DNA of 64,000 bases. Origin: Ananas comosus. Taxonomy: Eukaryota > Streptophyta > Magnoliopsida > Poales > Bromeliaceae. The stretch covers positions 4,795,732-4,859,731 of the forward strand of contig NC_033631.1 in assembly GCF_001540865.1 (NCBI RefSeq). Reading direction: 5' to 3'. Shown here piece by piece: positions 1 to 10,262 of the stretch. Numbering within the stretch: the first letter of the stretch is position 1; each line of letters starts with the position of its first letter. The notes under the pieces are model-generated. The model was not told the DNA's origin and did not search any database. It was given only the letters and a program-made list of their open reading frames with translations. A program made the position numbers and the translations under genes.

Positions 1-722
1 GGGTCAGTATTTTCTCGTGTAAGACTATCTCTTAGACCGTCTTGTGGAGAGGCGACGATCATCTTGACCACCTAGTGAGCCTGGTGGTTGGATCAGATGT
101 CGTGACTTGTGATATTGTACAAGGTATACGATTTGGTTTATCGTGAATACCATGGATTGGATTGTTGTTCGGTCACTTGGTGAGAGGTACGTTGGAGTCT
201 CGATGAGACTGGCATTTAGTGTTGCTAGAAATATCGATCGCTTGGGTCCCTTGGGGATGACAGCGACAGGGTCTCGTAGAGACAGATGTTGGGCATCACT
301 GGTGATTACGGTCGCATGTTGCGAGAGGCAACTCTGTTCACCTAGTGACAGATCTGCATGGGTTTTTTTTTTTTTTGTTGATCTGTTTGTACCCGAATGT
401 GTTTTGAGCAGGCTAAATTGTCGGGCTCAACTAGTAATGGCAGCCTTAGACCTTTTGGTCTAGGCGAAAGGTTAGGTCTTGGACCTAAAAGAGTTGGATG
501 CCATCGAAGGGTCACGATAGTTAAGGTTTGGCTTTGTCTGATCATAGTTCGGACTGTTGGGAGGTTGTAGCCTCCGAGGTGAGTGTTGGTACTCTAGTTT
601 AAGGGCTTTCCTGCCACGGTAAAATAGCTGTGCTTGGTGCGTTAGTAGAGTGATATCCGAATTTGTTTTCGGTGGTGTATAGGCAAGTTTCGAGAACGAA
701 ACTTTCTTTAAGGGGGGGATGA
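1..722 (+). mobile_element. 3' internal remnant of a Ty3/gypsy-like LTR retrotransposon
   Basis: No coding domain is readable here. The right end has the signature seen at the ends of the two better-preserved elements in this window: a GTTTCG...CGAAAC inverted repeat (685-704), then a purine-rich tract (710-722), then an LTR starting TGTAAG at 723. I infer the decayed 3' internal region of a chromovirus-type element. The left end is cut by the window. Position 361-378 is a poly-T run. Confidence 0.4.
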
Positions 723-1530
723 TGTAAGAACTGAGATTTGGCATTGTAGCTAAACTCTCTGTTGATGATATTTCTGTATGTATTTTAATTACAAAAGCAC
801 TCTTCAAGTTTCGGGAGAAGACGAGTTAGAATGAAGATTTTATGCGATCTTTACTTTTCACTTAAAGTGAATACTAACTCGGATTTCCGGAGATGCCAAT
901 GAGTAGTGTTGGCTTCTAGCGCGTATCGGACTCCATTTATAGCGATCCAATAGCTCTCTTTCAATGGTCCGACTATTCTGAAACCATTGGCGCTGACGGA
1001 TTTTAGATTTGACGCACGAATTTCGAGAAATCTGAAGATACATGCATTTTATGTAATTGTGTGTGGTTTTAACTATTAGAGAGAGAGAGGATGGGTTTTG
1101 TCGTGAATCCGCGACCAAACCAGGTGAAACAAAATTGTGGATTTATTGTCTCTGTCGTGCTAATCGTACTGGTGCGATCCATTCGCAAATCTGACAGACA
1201 GATCTCCTGACATCGCGTGTTGATCGTGGAGGGGTTCATTAATGGCAAAACGATAATTTTGCGAAAAACTCTACATTATATGTACCGTTTTGCGTGAAAT
1301 TGATCTTGGGGGTGTGTTCACGCGTTTTACTCACACCGTGAGGGACTCGGTTCTAAATATCAGGTTTTAGAGGACTTTTGCGCAAAACGAACTCTTGTAT
1401 ATACAGCCTCTTGGGAATTGCACCATGGAAACCCTAACCCTAGCTCAGTTGACCCTCTAGCCGTCACCAGCCACCTCCCTACCCCTTGCCGCGCACACCT
1501 CGGCCGCCGTCAAGCACCCCCGGCCACCGA
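723..1530 (+). mobile_element. Partial LTR, same family as the minus-strand solo LTR at 33168-36861
   Basis: It starts TGTAAGAACTGAG directly after a polypurine tract. Read along, it matches the minus strand of the LTR that begins at 36861 (TGTAAGTAACTGAG): both carry similar 'gagaa-acgagtta-a', 'cttaa-gtgaata-taactc' and 'gcgtatcgg-actcc' blocks in the same order. A TATA-like GTATATA lies near 1396, followed by an 'aaccctaaccctag' leader as in the other copy. The copy breaks off around 1530, so the U5 end is missing. The family match is by eye. Confidence 0.55.
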
Positions 1531-2005
1531 AAAGGCCAGCATTGGAAAAAAAAAAAAACATGGCACGATTTTCGCAACTTTGATTTAAAAAATTGTACTC
1601 ATACAAAAAGGCTTTCAAAATCGGCTCCGGGGCATGACAAATTAAGCAAATTATAAAATATGAATCTTTTTTGTGCCCCTCTCTAAAAAAAGAAAAAAAA
1701 AATTGAGAAAAAAGAACATTAAGATATCTTAATTTACTTTTCTTTTTTGTGAAAGGAAATCCCAATCTTCATGTCGCCTCCACCGCCATTATCAGCGTCG
1801 AGTTCCTCCTTGGTCACAGCGACGTTGATCTCGACGGATTCCTCCACACCCACCGCTCCTTCCTCCTCACTAACTCCAAATCCATCGTCGCTTTCCTCAG
1901 CCGTGCCGTGTCGTGATTTCCAAAACCCTAATTTCAATCCCTATATAATTTTTTAAAAAATAAGAAAAAATTTAAAAATATTATAAACTATGAACCTTTC
2001 TTGTG
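1531..2005. other. Intergenic segment; possible small gene fragment on minus strand
   Basis: A/T-rich flanks surround a 200-bp stretch (about 1735-1937) that is open on both strands. The minus-strand reading is acidic (EESVEINVAVTKEELDA) and could be a captured exon fragment; the plus-strand reading is a Ser/Pro-rich shadow. No start context, splice sites or family could be assigned with confidence. Confidence 0.2.
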
Positions 2006-2870
2006 TGCCAAAAAAAGTAAGAAAAAAGTGTATGAAAATATCTTATTTTATTTATTTCTTTTGAAAAATTGATTTATTTATATGACAATGAACCATATGA
2101 ACATATTAATTAGGAAGTAGGTAGGTAGATCGACGAAACATCACGCTGAAGATAAGAGATAATAAATTCGATCATTAGGAAGAGGGGAGAAGGCGTGCCA
2201 AAAAAAGTGAGAAAAAAGAGTATAAAAATATCTTATTTTATTTATTTTTTTGTAAACTTGATTTGTTTATATGACTATGAACCATATGAACATATTAATT
2301 AGGAAGAAGGCTTGCCAAAAAAAGCGAGAAAAAAGAGTATGAAAATATCTTATTTTATTTATTCTTTTTGTAAAATTGATTTGTTTATATGACAATGAAC
2401 CATATGAACATATTAATTAGGAAGTAGGTAGGTAGTAAGACGAAACATCGTGCTGAAGATGAGAGATAATAAATTCAATCATTAGGAAGAGGTAGGGGTG
2501 TAAACGAGCCGAACACGAGTGAGCTAGGGTCGGCTCGTGTTCAGCTCGTTTATTAAACAAGCCGAACACGAGCTGGTTTCGTCTAACTGTATCAAGATCG
2601 AGAAATCTCCGCTCGTGTCCGGTTCGTCTGTTATCGAGCCGAACACGAGCGAGCTGATCCCTGCTCGTGTTTGGCTTGTTTATCAAACGAGCTGAAAAAT
2701 TCAACTCGTATTCAGCTCGTTTGCTAAATAAACGATTCGATTTCGAGCTTATTTCGAGCCGAACACGAGCTGGCTCGTGAACAGCGAGCTGGATTGCCAC
2801 CCTAGGAAGAGGGAAGAAGGCAAGGGTGAATGAGGCATTACCATGTGGCAAAGTTTATAAGGAATAATAT
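2006..2870. repeat. Tandem array of about 110-190 bp units
   Basis: Three diverged direct copies start at 2006, 2196 and 2313, each beginning tgccaaaaaaag and containing 'gaaccatatgaacatatta'. Copies 1 and 3 also share a 'gacgaaacatc..gctgaagat.agagataata' tail; copy 2 lacks it. Copy 3 is interrupted at 2493-2803 by a MITE. Confidence 0.8.
2493..2803. mobile_element. Non-autonomous DNA transposon (MITE), possibly hAT-like, 311 bp
   Basis: The element is flanked by a perfect 9-bp direct repeat, aggaagagg, at 2484-2492 and 2804-2812. The sister repeat copy at about 2169-2177 keeps the uninterrupted site. Termini are weak inverted repeats (taggggtgtaaacg against agggtggcaatcc). The interior consists of alternating forward and reverse copies of gccgaacacgagc, so it can fold on itself. 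It has no coding capacity. The hAT assignment rests on the 8-9 bp duplication class and is tentative. Confidence 0.75.
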
Positions 2871-2965
2871 ATAGGTATAGATAGATAGATGTCACTAACT
2901 AACAGCCTGTTTCACTCCTAGCATTTTTGTTTCGTTTTAGAAAATAGCAACCATTATTCATTTGA

Positions 2966-3242
2966 ATATATATAGAGAGTTGAGTTGGAATACTATTAAT
3001 AGTATTTGGGCTCTTTTACTATCAATTTTTTAACCACTAGATCTATAATTTGATCAATTTTATCTTTTAAACCATATAACCATTAGATCTATAATTTGAT
3101 GAATTTTTACCTTCTAATTAAACCATGCTATTCAATAAACCTCCCACTCAACCCTAGGGGACCACCACTAAACCCTAAGGGACCACTATTATCCTACTAC
3201 AATTTTTCATCCAAAGGTTAAAAACTCCATAGCAAAAGAGGC
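2966..3242. mobile_element. MITE copy, (TA)n-associated short subfamily, right end lost
   Basis: The left end (gagttggaatactattaatagtat), the internal 'aaccctaggggaccaccac' block and the 'ggttaaaaactc' block match the copies at 14741-14993 and 15007-15231. The right inverted terminus is not found before the CT-rich repeat at 3251. Confidence 0.5.
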
Positions 3243-3250
3243 CAAATCTA

Positions 3251-4200
3251 TAGACATATTAAGTTGTCAGTTTTCCTGTGGCCGACGTGGCCGCTCCCCC
3301 TCTCTGGCGTTTCTTCTCGGGCAGTTGCGGGCGCAGGAGGGGGGCGAGCGGGCGCCGGGCGCGGGTCACGCGCCGCTCACATGGCAGGCCCTCTCTCTCT
3401 CTCTCGTTCTCTCTCTCTCTCTCTCCGCGCACGGGAGGTGAGGGTCGCCCGCACATGGCGGGCCGCCCCCCTCGGCTCTCTCTCTCTCCCCCTCTCTCCC
3501 TCTCCCCACTACTAAGCCCCTCCCGTCTCTCTCTTTCTCTCTCTCTCTCTAGACATATTACTTTGTCAGTTCTTTTATGGCCGACGTGGCCGCTCCTCAG
3601 CGCTCCCTCTCTCTGGCGTTTCATCTCCGGCAATCGCGGGCGCGCGAGGGGGCGAGCCGGCGCCTGGCGCGGGTCGCGCGCCGCGCACATGGCTGGGCCC
3701 CTCTCTCTCTCTCTCTCCGCGGGCGGAGGGTGTCGGTCGCCCGCGCAGATGTAGAGCCCCCCCGGCTCTCTCCTCTCCATCTCTCTCCTCTCCCCACCCT
3801 AAGCCCGTATTCCACGTCTGTTCTCTCCTTTCCTTTCTCTCTCTCGCCTCTCCTCACCTCTCTTCAGCCGTCACTCTCTCTCCCCAGTCTCTCTCCTTCT
3901 CCGAGCGCGCGGGGGGTGGCGGGTCCGCCCCGCCACATGGCGGGCCCTGCCCCCGGTACTGGACTCCCCCTCTTCTTCATCCTCCCCTCTTTCTCCTTTC
4001 TCTCCTCTCTATCTCCTCATGCCACCCGTAAGCCCCCATACTCTTCTCCTCCTACCTCGCTCTCCGCCTCTCTCCTCTTCCTCGTCTCCTCTCCTATTCT
4101 TCTGGCCCACCTAACCCCGTGATCTCCTCTCCATCTCTCTCTCTCTCTCTTTTTCTCTCCTCTCACCCTCGGCTCTCCCTCTTCTCTTCTTTTTTCCCGG
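3251..4200. repeat. GC/CT-rich tandem repeat with (CT)n tracts, cut by assembly gap
   Basis: Two direct copies about 299 bp apart begin tagacatatta (3251 and 3550). Each contains ggccgacgtggccgctcc, a gcgggcgc-rich block and long (CT)n runs. A third, more diverged block (about 3905-3955) repeats the 'cacatggcgggccc' part. Open frames across it on both strands are low-complexity by-products. Confidence 0.75.
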
Positions 4201-4504
4201 NNNNNNNNNNNNNNNNNNNNNNNNNNNNNNNNNNNNNNNNNNNNNNNNNNNNNNNNNNNNNNNNNNNNNNNNNNNNNNNNNNNNNNNNNNNNNNNNNNNN
4301 NNNNNNNNNNNNNNNNNNNNNNNNNNNNNNNNNNNNNNNNNNNNNNNNNNNNNNNNNNNNNNNNNNNNNNNNNNNNNNNNNNNNNNNNNNNNNNNNNNNN
4401 NNNNNNNNNNNNNNNNNNNNNNNNNNNNNNNNNNNNNNNNNNNNNNNNNNNNNNNNNNNNNNNNNNNNNNNNNNNNNNNNNNNNNNNNNNNNNNNNNNNN
4501 NNNN
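4201..4504. other. Assembly gap (304 N)
   Basis: A run of N directly after the CT-rich repeat, so the array is probably longer than shown. Confidence 1.
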
Positions 4505-4662
4505 TCTTTAGATAGGATGAGTGGGCCCCCTAGGGTGATGTGGATGTTGGTTGATTAGTAATATCTAGAGCGTAAAAATAATCAAAGGGATTAAATTCTC
4601 GAACGGCAGGAAAGCTTGATGCACAAGTGCTTTGGTGCTTATCGATAAGCTATACAGTCAGA
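4505..4662. mobile_element. MITE fragment, (TA)n-associated short subfamily
   Basis: The 'gggccccctaggg', 'ggttgattag' and 'gtaaaaataatcaaa' blocks are in the order seen in the copies at 7404-7625 and 14741-14993. The left end is lost in the gap; the right end runs into (TA)n. Confidence 0.5.
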
Positions 4663-4895
4663 CGCATATATATATATTATATATCTATATATATATAATA
4701 TATATATATATATATAATATATATATATATATATTGATAATATATATACTATATATATCTTATATAGTATTATATATATAGTATTTTATTATAAATATAT
4801 ATTTATAATATATTATATATAGTTATTGATATATAGTGTTTATTGTATATAAATATATTTTTATTTATTATATATAGTATTTTATTTTTATATAG
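4663..4895. repeat. (TA)n-rich microsatellite tract
   Basis: About 230 bp of almost pure A/T with long TA runs and interspersed tatatagtatt words. Confidence 0.9.
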
Positions 4896-5262
4896 ATATG
4901 GGTTGGGCCTAGAGGGGGAAACGGAAAAATGTTTTTTTTTTCCCTTTTTTCACTCTCTTCAATTTTTTCCATTCTTTTTTCTAAAGTCTAATCTAATTTT
5001 TTATTTTTTAATATAAAAATTTAAAATATATAAATAATGTTTAAATAGGTTATATTATTTGTATTAAATATAAATTTAATCTTATACTATTAAGCATTTA
5101 CTTAATATTCACTTAATACAAATTTTTAATATTTAAATTTTAATTTGAATTTAAATTAATATATTATAAAGATAAAATTAGCATATTAATCTGATTACGT
5201 TTTTTATATTTTCATGATTACATTTTTATATTTACATGAACCAAACACCGATAATGGGAATG
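4896..5262. other. A/T-rich intergenic sequence
   Basis: Nothing recognised; long runs of A and T and no coding signal. Confidence 0.6.
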
Positions 5263-5480
5263 ATTTATTCCGATTGCGATTCAGATGATGAGTCAAACAG
5301 AATTAGGTAATGAGTCATTCCGATTCCGATTCCAGCTTATTTCGATTTCGATTCCGGCTTCGAACCAAACATGCGATTCAGATGGTGAACCAAACAGAAT
5401 TAGATAATGAGTCATTCCGATTTCGATTCCAGCTTATTTCGATTCCGATTTCGATTTCGACTTCGAACCAAACACGCCCA
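5263..5480. repeat. Direct duplication with MITE-like terminus
   Basis: Two copies of about 105 bp ('gattcagatg.tgaaccaaacagaattag.taatgagtcattccgatt') start near 5279 and 5385. The second ends cgaaccaaacacgccc, the kind of terminus common in small plant DNA elements and also present at 21430-21446. Confidence 0.55.
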
Positions 5481-5660
5481 TAGATTGTATCTTTAAAAAT
5501 AAAAAAAAATTTGATGACATTTAAGTTAATTTTATTATAAAATTTAGTTGTAAGAATCGCATAAAATATACTATCTACATTTGCGGAACTATGCGAAACA
5601 TTCGAATTTTTAAAGATATTATTGATTGACTCAAATCTAATATATCGAAAAATTAAACCT
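5481..5660. other. A/T-rich spacer
   Basis: No feature recognised. Confidence 0.5.
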
Positions 5661-6174
5661 CTCCTCATATTTGGAGAAAAAGATTTATTTTTCCCTCCTC
5701 ATATTTGGAGAAAAAGATTTATTTTTCCCTCCTCATATTTGGAGAAAAAGATTTATTTTTCCCTCCTCATATTTGGAGAAAAAGATTTATTTTTCCCTCC
5801 TCATATTTGGAGAAAAAGATTTATTTTTCCCTCCTCATATTTGGAGAAAAAGATTTATTTTTCCCTCCTCATATTTGGAGAAAAAGATTTATTTTTCCCT
5901 CCTCATATTTGGAGAAAAAGATTTATTTTTCCCTCCTCATATTTGGAGAAAAAGATTTATTTTTCCCTCCTCATATTTGGAGAAAAAGATTTATTTTTCC
6001 CTCCTCATATTTGGAGAAAAAGATTTATTTTTCCCTCCTCATATTTGGAGAAAAAGATTTATTTTTCCCTCCTCATATTTGGAGAAAAAGATTTATTTTT
6101 CCCTCCTCATATTTGGAGAAAAAGATTTATTTTTCCCTCCTCATATTTGGAGAAAAAGATTTATTTTTCCCTCC
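5661..6174. repeat. 34-bp minisatellite, 15 near-perfect units
   Basis: The unit starts ctcctcatatttggagaaaa and repeats with period 34 from 5661 to 6170, with a partial unit continuing to 6180. The copies I compared are identical. Because 34 is not a multiple of 3 and the unit has no stop in any plus frame, all three plus frames stay open and give the same 34-residue cycle in different phases. These open frames are a by-product of the repeat. A broken unit resumes at 6924 after the inserted solo LTR. Confidence 0.95.
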
Positions 6175-6179
6175 TCATA

Positions 6180-6923
6180 TGTCACGCCCCGGATTGCACG
6201 ATCACCGGGCACGCCGACAAATCCGCCGTATACAAGAAATTTTTTCTGTATACGAAGCGTAGCAGTACCTGTACAACACACAAGGCTACGAACAGTAGCG
6301 TAGAGCTGAAACTAAAACAAACTGAACAGGTAGAGAAAGAACGAGTCTATATACATACAAAAATCTCTATACAAAAGCACTCGCTCCAACGAGTTCACAA
6401 ATATGTACATAGCTCCCAAANGAAGGGATTTCGGTGGCCTACTCACCTCGACAACCGCCCTGGGAGCAGCACCACGTCGAGGATGGTAAGGGACAGCAGT
6501 CGCCCGGCCTCCTCGCAGCGTCACAATGTTGAAAGCACCCTCGATCCGCTCCGCGGCGCGTCGTCGACGAAGCTTGAGCTTCTCCCTTGAGCTCCTCCAC
6601 CACCTCTACTCAGCCAAGGGGGAAGAGGAAGAAGCACAGCAGAGGAGGAAGAAGCCCTCCCCCCTCTCTCCTCCCTGCTCTTAAGGTAAGGGAAAAAGTG
6701 GTGACAAGACTAGAGAGGAAAAAGTCAAACAGCACCATACCTGTCAAAGTGTACCGGTACAGCTCACTGAAAATCTGCTATTTCGCAGATCTTCAAGATA
6801 CACGCTGCTCTCAAGTTCCCACAAGGCCCGTTTGGCGTCCACTTCGCGCCAACGCGACCCGGACTTGACCCGACACTCTCCAGAGCTGTCGACAAGCCTC
6901 AGCTAAAATTCCCGGTCTCTACA
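6180..6923 (-). mobile_element. Solo LTR (744 bp) of a Ty3/gypsy-type retrotransposon
   Basis: On the minus strand it runs from TGTAGAGACCGG (6923) to CCGGGGCGTGACA (6180). It is flanked by the 5-bp duplication tcata (6175-6179 and 6924-6928) inside the 34-bp minisatellite. Its 3' terminal ~60 bp (tgtatac.gcggatttgtcggcgtgcccg) closely resemble the end of element A's LTR at 62935-62989. A TGTACCGGTACA palindrome lies at 6750-6761. One N at 6421. No internal sequence, so this is a product of LTR-LTR recombination. Confidence 0.85.
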
Positions 6924-6928
6924 TCATA

Positions 6929-7364
6929 TCTGGAGAAAAAGACTTTTTTTTTTTTTAGCGGGCGACCCACTCCTCTCTCTCTCTTTTTCCTTTTTTTTTT
7001 TCCCCTCTTTTCTATCTTTTTTTTTATTCTATATGATTGTGGATCACATAAAAAATTTAAAATTTAAAATTTTGTAGAAAATTTAAAACTTAAAAGTTAA
7101 AATTATATATTTTACCTTAATTCCTAAAACTAAAATTTTACTATTTTAAATTTTAAATTTTAGTTTTTATATTTTAGATTTTAAATTTTATATTCAAATT
7201 AAATGATAACAACGGAACCATAGGAATATATTCTTATATACTTTTATTCCAAGTTTGATAAATAATATTGAATAGTTTATTCAAATATTTTAGAAATTGC
7301 GTAAATTTTCTGCTGTGAAGCGCGAGCCTTCACTAGTACTATTAATAGTATTGCAACCCAATTT

Positions 7365-7403
<39 letters not shown>
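6929..7403. other. A/T-rich sequence with (TA)n/(GA)n tract at right end
   Basis: It starts with the tail of the interrupted 34-bp unit. The rest has aaatttaaaatttt words and ends in (TA)n(GA)n at 7366-7403. No gene seen. Confidence 0.6.
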
Positions 7404-7404
<1 letters not shown>

Positions 7405-7624
7405 AACTATTATACTATTGATAGTACCAAGCGCCGGGTGCTATTGAGTTTCTGGCCGTTAGATTAAAAAATATACGGTTAGAATGATACTGGTCCCTTA
7501 AGATTGAGTAGGTGGTTGATTGAATAGTATAATCTAATAGATGAAAATAATCAAAGAATAAATCTAACAGTAAAAAACTCGACAGTATCAAGAGCTTGAT
7601 ATTATTGATAGTATAATAGTCGGA

Positions 7625-7625
<1 letters not shown>
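7404..7625. mobile_element. MITE, (TA)n-associated short subfamily, complete
   Basis: Inverted termini aaactattatactattgata and gatagtataatagtcgg pair. The element is bordered on the left by (TA)n(GA)n and on the right by (CT)n(TA)n, so the flanks themselves form mirror microsatellites. The interior shares 'gttagattaaa', 'tgattgaatagtataatcta' and 'gatgaaaataatcaa' with the other copies. Confidence 0.7.
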
Positions 7626-7670
<45 letters not shown>

Positions 7671-7674
7671 TGTG

Positions 7675-7687
7675 NNNNNNNNNNNNN
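7675..7687. other. Assembly gap (13 N)
   Basis: A short N run directly after a (TA)n microsatellite. Confidence 1.
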
Positions 7688-10262
7688 GCCCAAGGCTCAA
7701 CAACAAGGATCATGTACATTTAGTTGCCCAGGTAAACATAACAACATACATGAATCATTGCGAGTATAATACAAACAAGAGTAAAAGAGAGAAAGCTAAC
7801 TATTACATTCATCATTCAACCATTTACATGTTCATCTCAAAATACATTCAACTCTCCAAAAGTAACCTTACCCAATATACATCATGTCTCTCAACTATAC
7901 ATGGTTTTCTAATGCATAATGGAGGCTACTAACTAGTTAGGGCACTATGCCCTTACCACGATCCTTGCCCGGTCCACGCGAGCTCGTCCCTGCAACAAAG
8001 TGGGATGAGAACTAATAATAATTTCCAGTGGGTTCGGCCGCCGACTCCGCCGATCTTCCCACTAGGTCTTAGCAGGCATAAGTAGAGATATAATGGAATA
8101 ATAAAATCTGCTAACATAGTAATGAAATCTGCTATCATACTACTATGCCTCAATCAACATTATACAAATGAAGTATCTACTTAGCAATGAACCAACTATC
8201 ATGCTAATATGCTTCAACAACATCATGGATAAAGATATGAACATAGCTATGAATTCTACTAACATGTCACTATGTCTCACATCATGCTATGAATGCAAAA
8301 TCTACTATGCCATTCATATACCTGTTGCCCAATTACCTTGGCTAACCCGAAGGTTACGCCCCAACTCACATCTCAAATCCCATAGGTGAGGAGACTCTGC
8401 TCTACGCACACCCAAGACCGCCTGCTGGGTAATTACCTCGTTAACCCATCGTGTGATAACTCCGGAGCTCACTGCTTGGGTGGAGCGACCACCGCCAAGC
8501 TCAAAACAGACTATGTGAGTACGATTAATTCCCCTCAACTTAAGAATAACCTCTTCTGCCAGGGTTATAGTGCTTCTGCCGCACAAGTTCAACTTGAGGA
8601 TAACCCTTTCTGCCAGGGTTATAGTGCTTCTGCCGCACAAGTTCCAAATGCCACAAATCAACAACTCGGGAAATATCTACCAATCCCAATATTCATGTCG
8701 TAGTGTTTATGCTACATAATCCCAAAACATGTCATAGTGTTTCTACTACACTAATCCCAAAACATGTCATAGTGTTTCTACTACACTAGTTTCATAAATC
8801 ATATAACAACAACTCAGAAATTCTTCTATCCTATGTTCATGTCGTAGTGCTTCTACTACACTAGTCCAAATGTCATTCTTCTATGTCATTTACACGTTCA
8901 AGTTCATCTTTTGTTCTTTAGCACTATAGGATTCCATGACAAAACCCAATCCTTATGCATCCATTAGATCATGTATCCAACTCACATTTCTATTTCTACA
9001 TTGGAAGCATGCAAGGAATTGAATACAACTATCCAACATATCCTATAATGCATGATAACAATATATGAAATGTATGATTAACAATACAACTTGGACATAG
9101 AAAGAAATTCAACTGCTTCGGATAGCACCCCCCACCTTCTGGTTATGCCGCGATGCTAGAACCCTAGACTCGCAATTTATGAACGTCGTTTCGGCCCGAC
9201 TGCACGCAAATGAACCGAAAACTATACTTTTCTTCAATAACTCGCCGCATGTCCGTAGGAATTTCAATTCGAGTTGCCCACAGTGTCGGTTTTACCTTTA
9301 ATTAAGTTTACATAAGCTCAATTTAGATCAAACCCAACTATGATCAAAAGACCTCTTTTGAAACCCTTGAAACCCCTTTATTGCATGGTTTTCCTATTTA
9401 TTGCATAGTATCCAAAACCCTTCATGATTTATGCACTATTGTAGGTTAAAATCATATAGGGTTTCCATTTATCTCATTTCCAAGGTTTTACGCCAAAACC
9501 CTAACTCAACGTTAAGAAAATCTCACCTCAACTCAAGCTTCTTCCCAAGCTTAGAATGAAGAAGATGATGGCTTGACCTCCAAGTTACTCCTCTTCAACT
9601 TAATCTTCTCCAACTTCACCTCTCTAACGGAGAAATTGCTAGAGAGAGAAAGCTAGCAGAGAGGATTTGAGAGAAGAGAGAGAAAGAGAAAGAAAAGCCT
9701 CCTCCAAGCTTCTCTTGGGTTGGACAAAACTAGGGAGAGAGTTGTGTGGGTTCACATATATATAGGCCCCCCAAACACTATTACAATTTTCAATTTAGCA
9801 GTTCAGAATCTGATACTTTTCGCCGGAGCCTTTCTAAATGTCCGTTTGTTCTCAAATTTGACAGTCAGGCTCGGTTTAACTTAACAAGATGAACGAAATT
9901 TTAATCTTTCAGTTTTGACCATTTTTTGTCACCGAAAGCTCTACCGACTAAAATCTCTAAAAGATAGCAGTCAGATTTTATTTTTCACTTTTCAGGTGTT
10001 GGAATGACATGAAACTTTAAATCTAACCTCATAAAAATAATTCCGACATATTCTCTAATTTTCATAATTTTCTGACACTGCGAATTCTCTGCTAAAATAT
10101 CAGCTCCGTTTCTTACAGAAAATTCTAAATCTTCTGTTTCCATTTCAATTTCAGCACAAGTCATTCCCGACTTACATTTTACTTCTTCAAGTCCAATAAA
10201 AAATAGTATCTCACACTATTTTTATTTATATTTATTTTTATATTAAAATTCGGTACATTACA
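7688..10262 (-). mobile_element. LTR of a chromovirus-like element, minus strand, 3' end lost in gap
   Basis: Reading the minus strand, the LTR starts TGTAATGTACCG at 10262 after a purine-rich tract (about 10264-10280). Near its 3' end it has CCTAGTGGG (8066-8058) and CCCACTGG (8032-8025) followed by agttctcat, which is the module shared by the LTRs of element A, element B and the solo LTRs. The last part of the LTR is missing at the gap. Much of 8500-8870 is internal subrepeats. Confidence 0.65.
8531..8870. repeat. Subrepeats inside the minus-strand LTR
   Basis: Two copies of a ~60-bp unit (ctgccagggttatagtgctt, 8548-8645) are followed by three units of about 35 bp starting catgtc.tagtgttt at 8694, 8728 and 8763. 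A further diverged unit lies at 8838. Confidence 0.8.

Noticed and set aside
3259..4122. Open frames of 158-181 codons on both strands
   Set aside because: Composed of Ser-Leu or Arg-Glu runs from (CT)n; low-complexity shadows.
5661..6174. CRISPR-like array of 34-bp repeats
   Set aside because: Units are directly adjacent with no unique spacers, and the DNA is plant; it is a minisatellite.
5622..6590. Long open frames of 322, 210 and 185 codons in three plus frames
   Set aside because: They are read-through of a stop-free 34-bp minisatellite into a solo LTR; the same cycle appears in every frame, so there is no coding selection.
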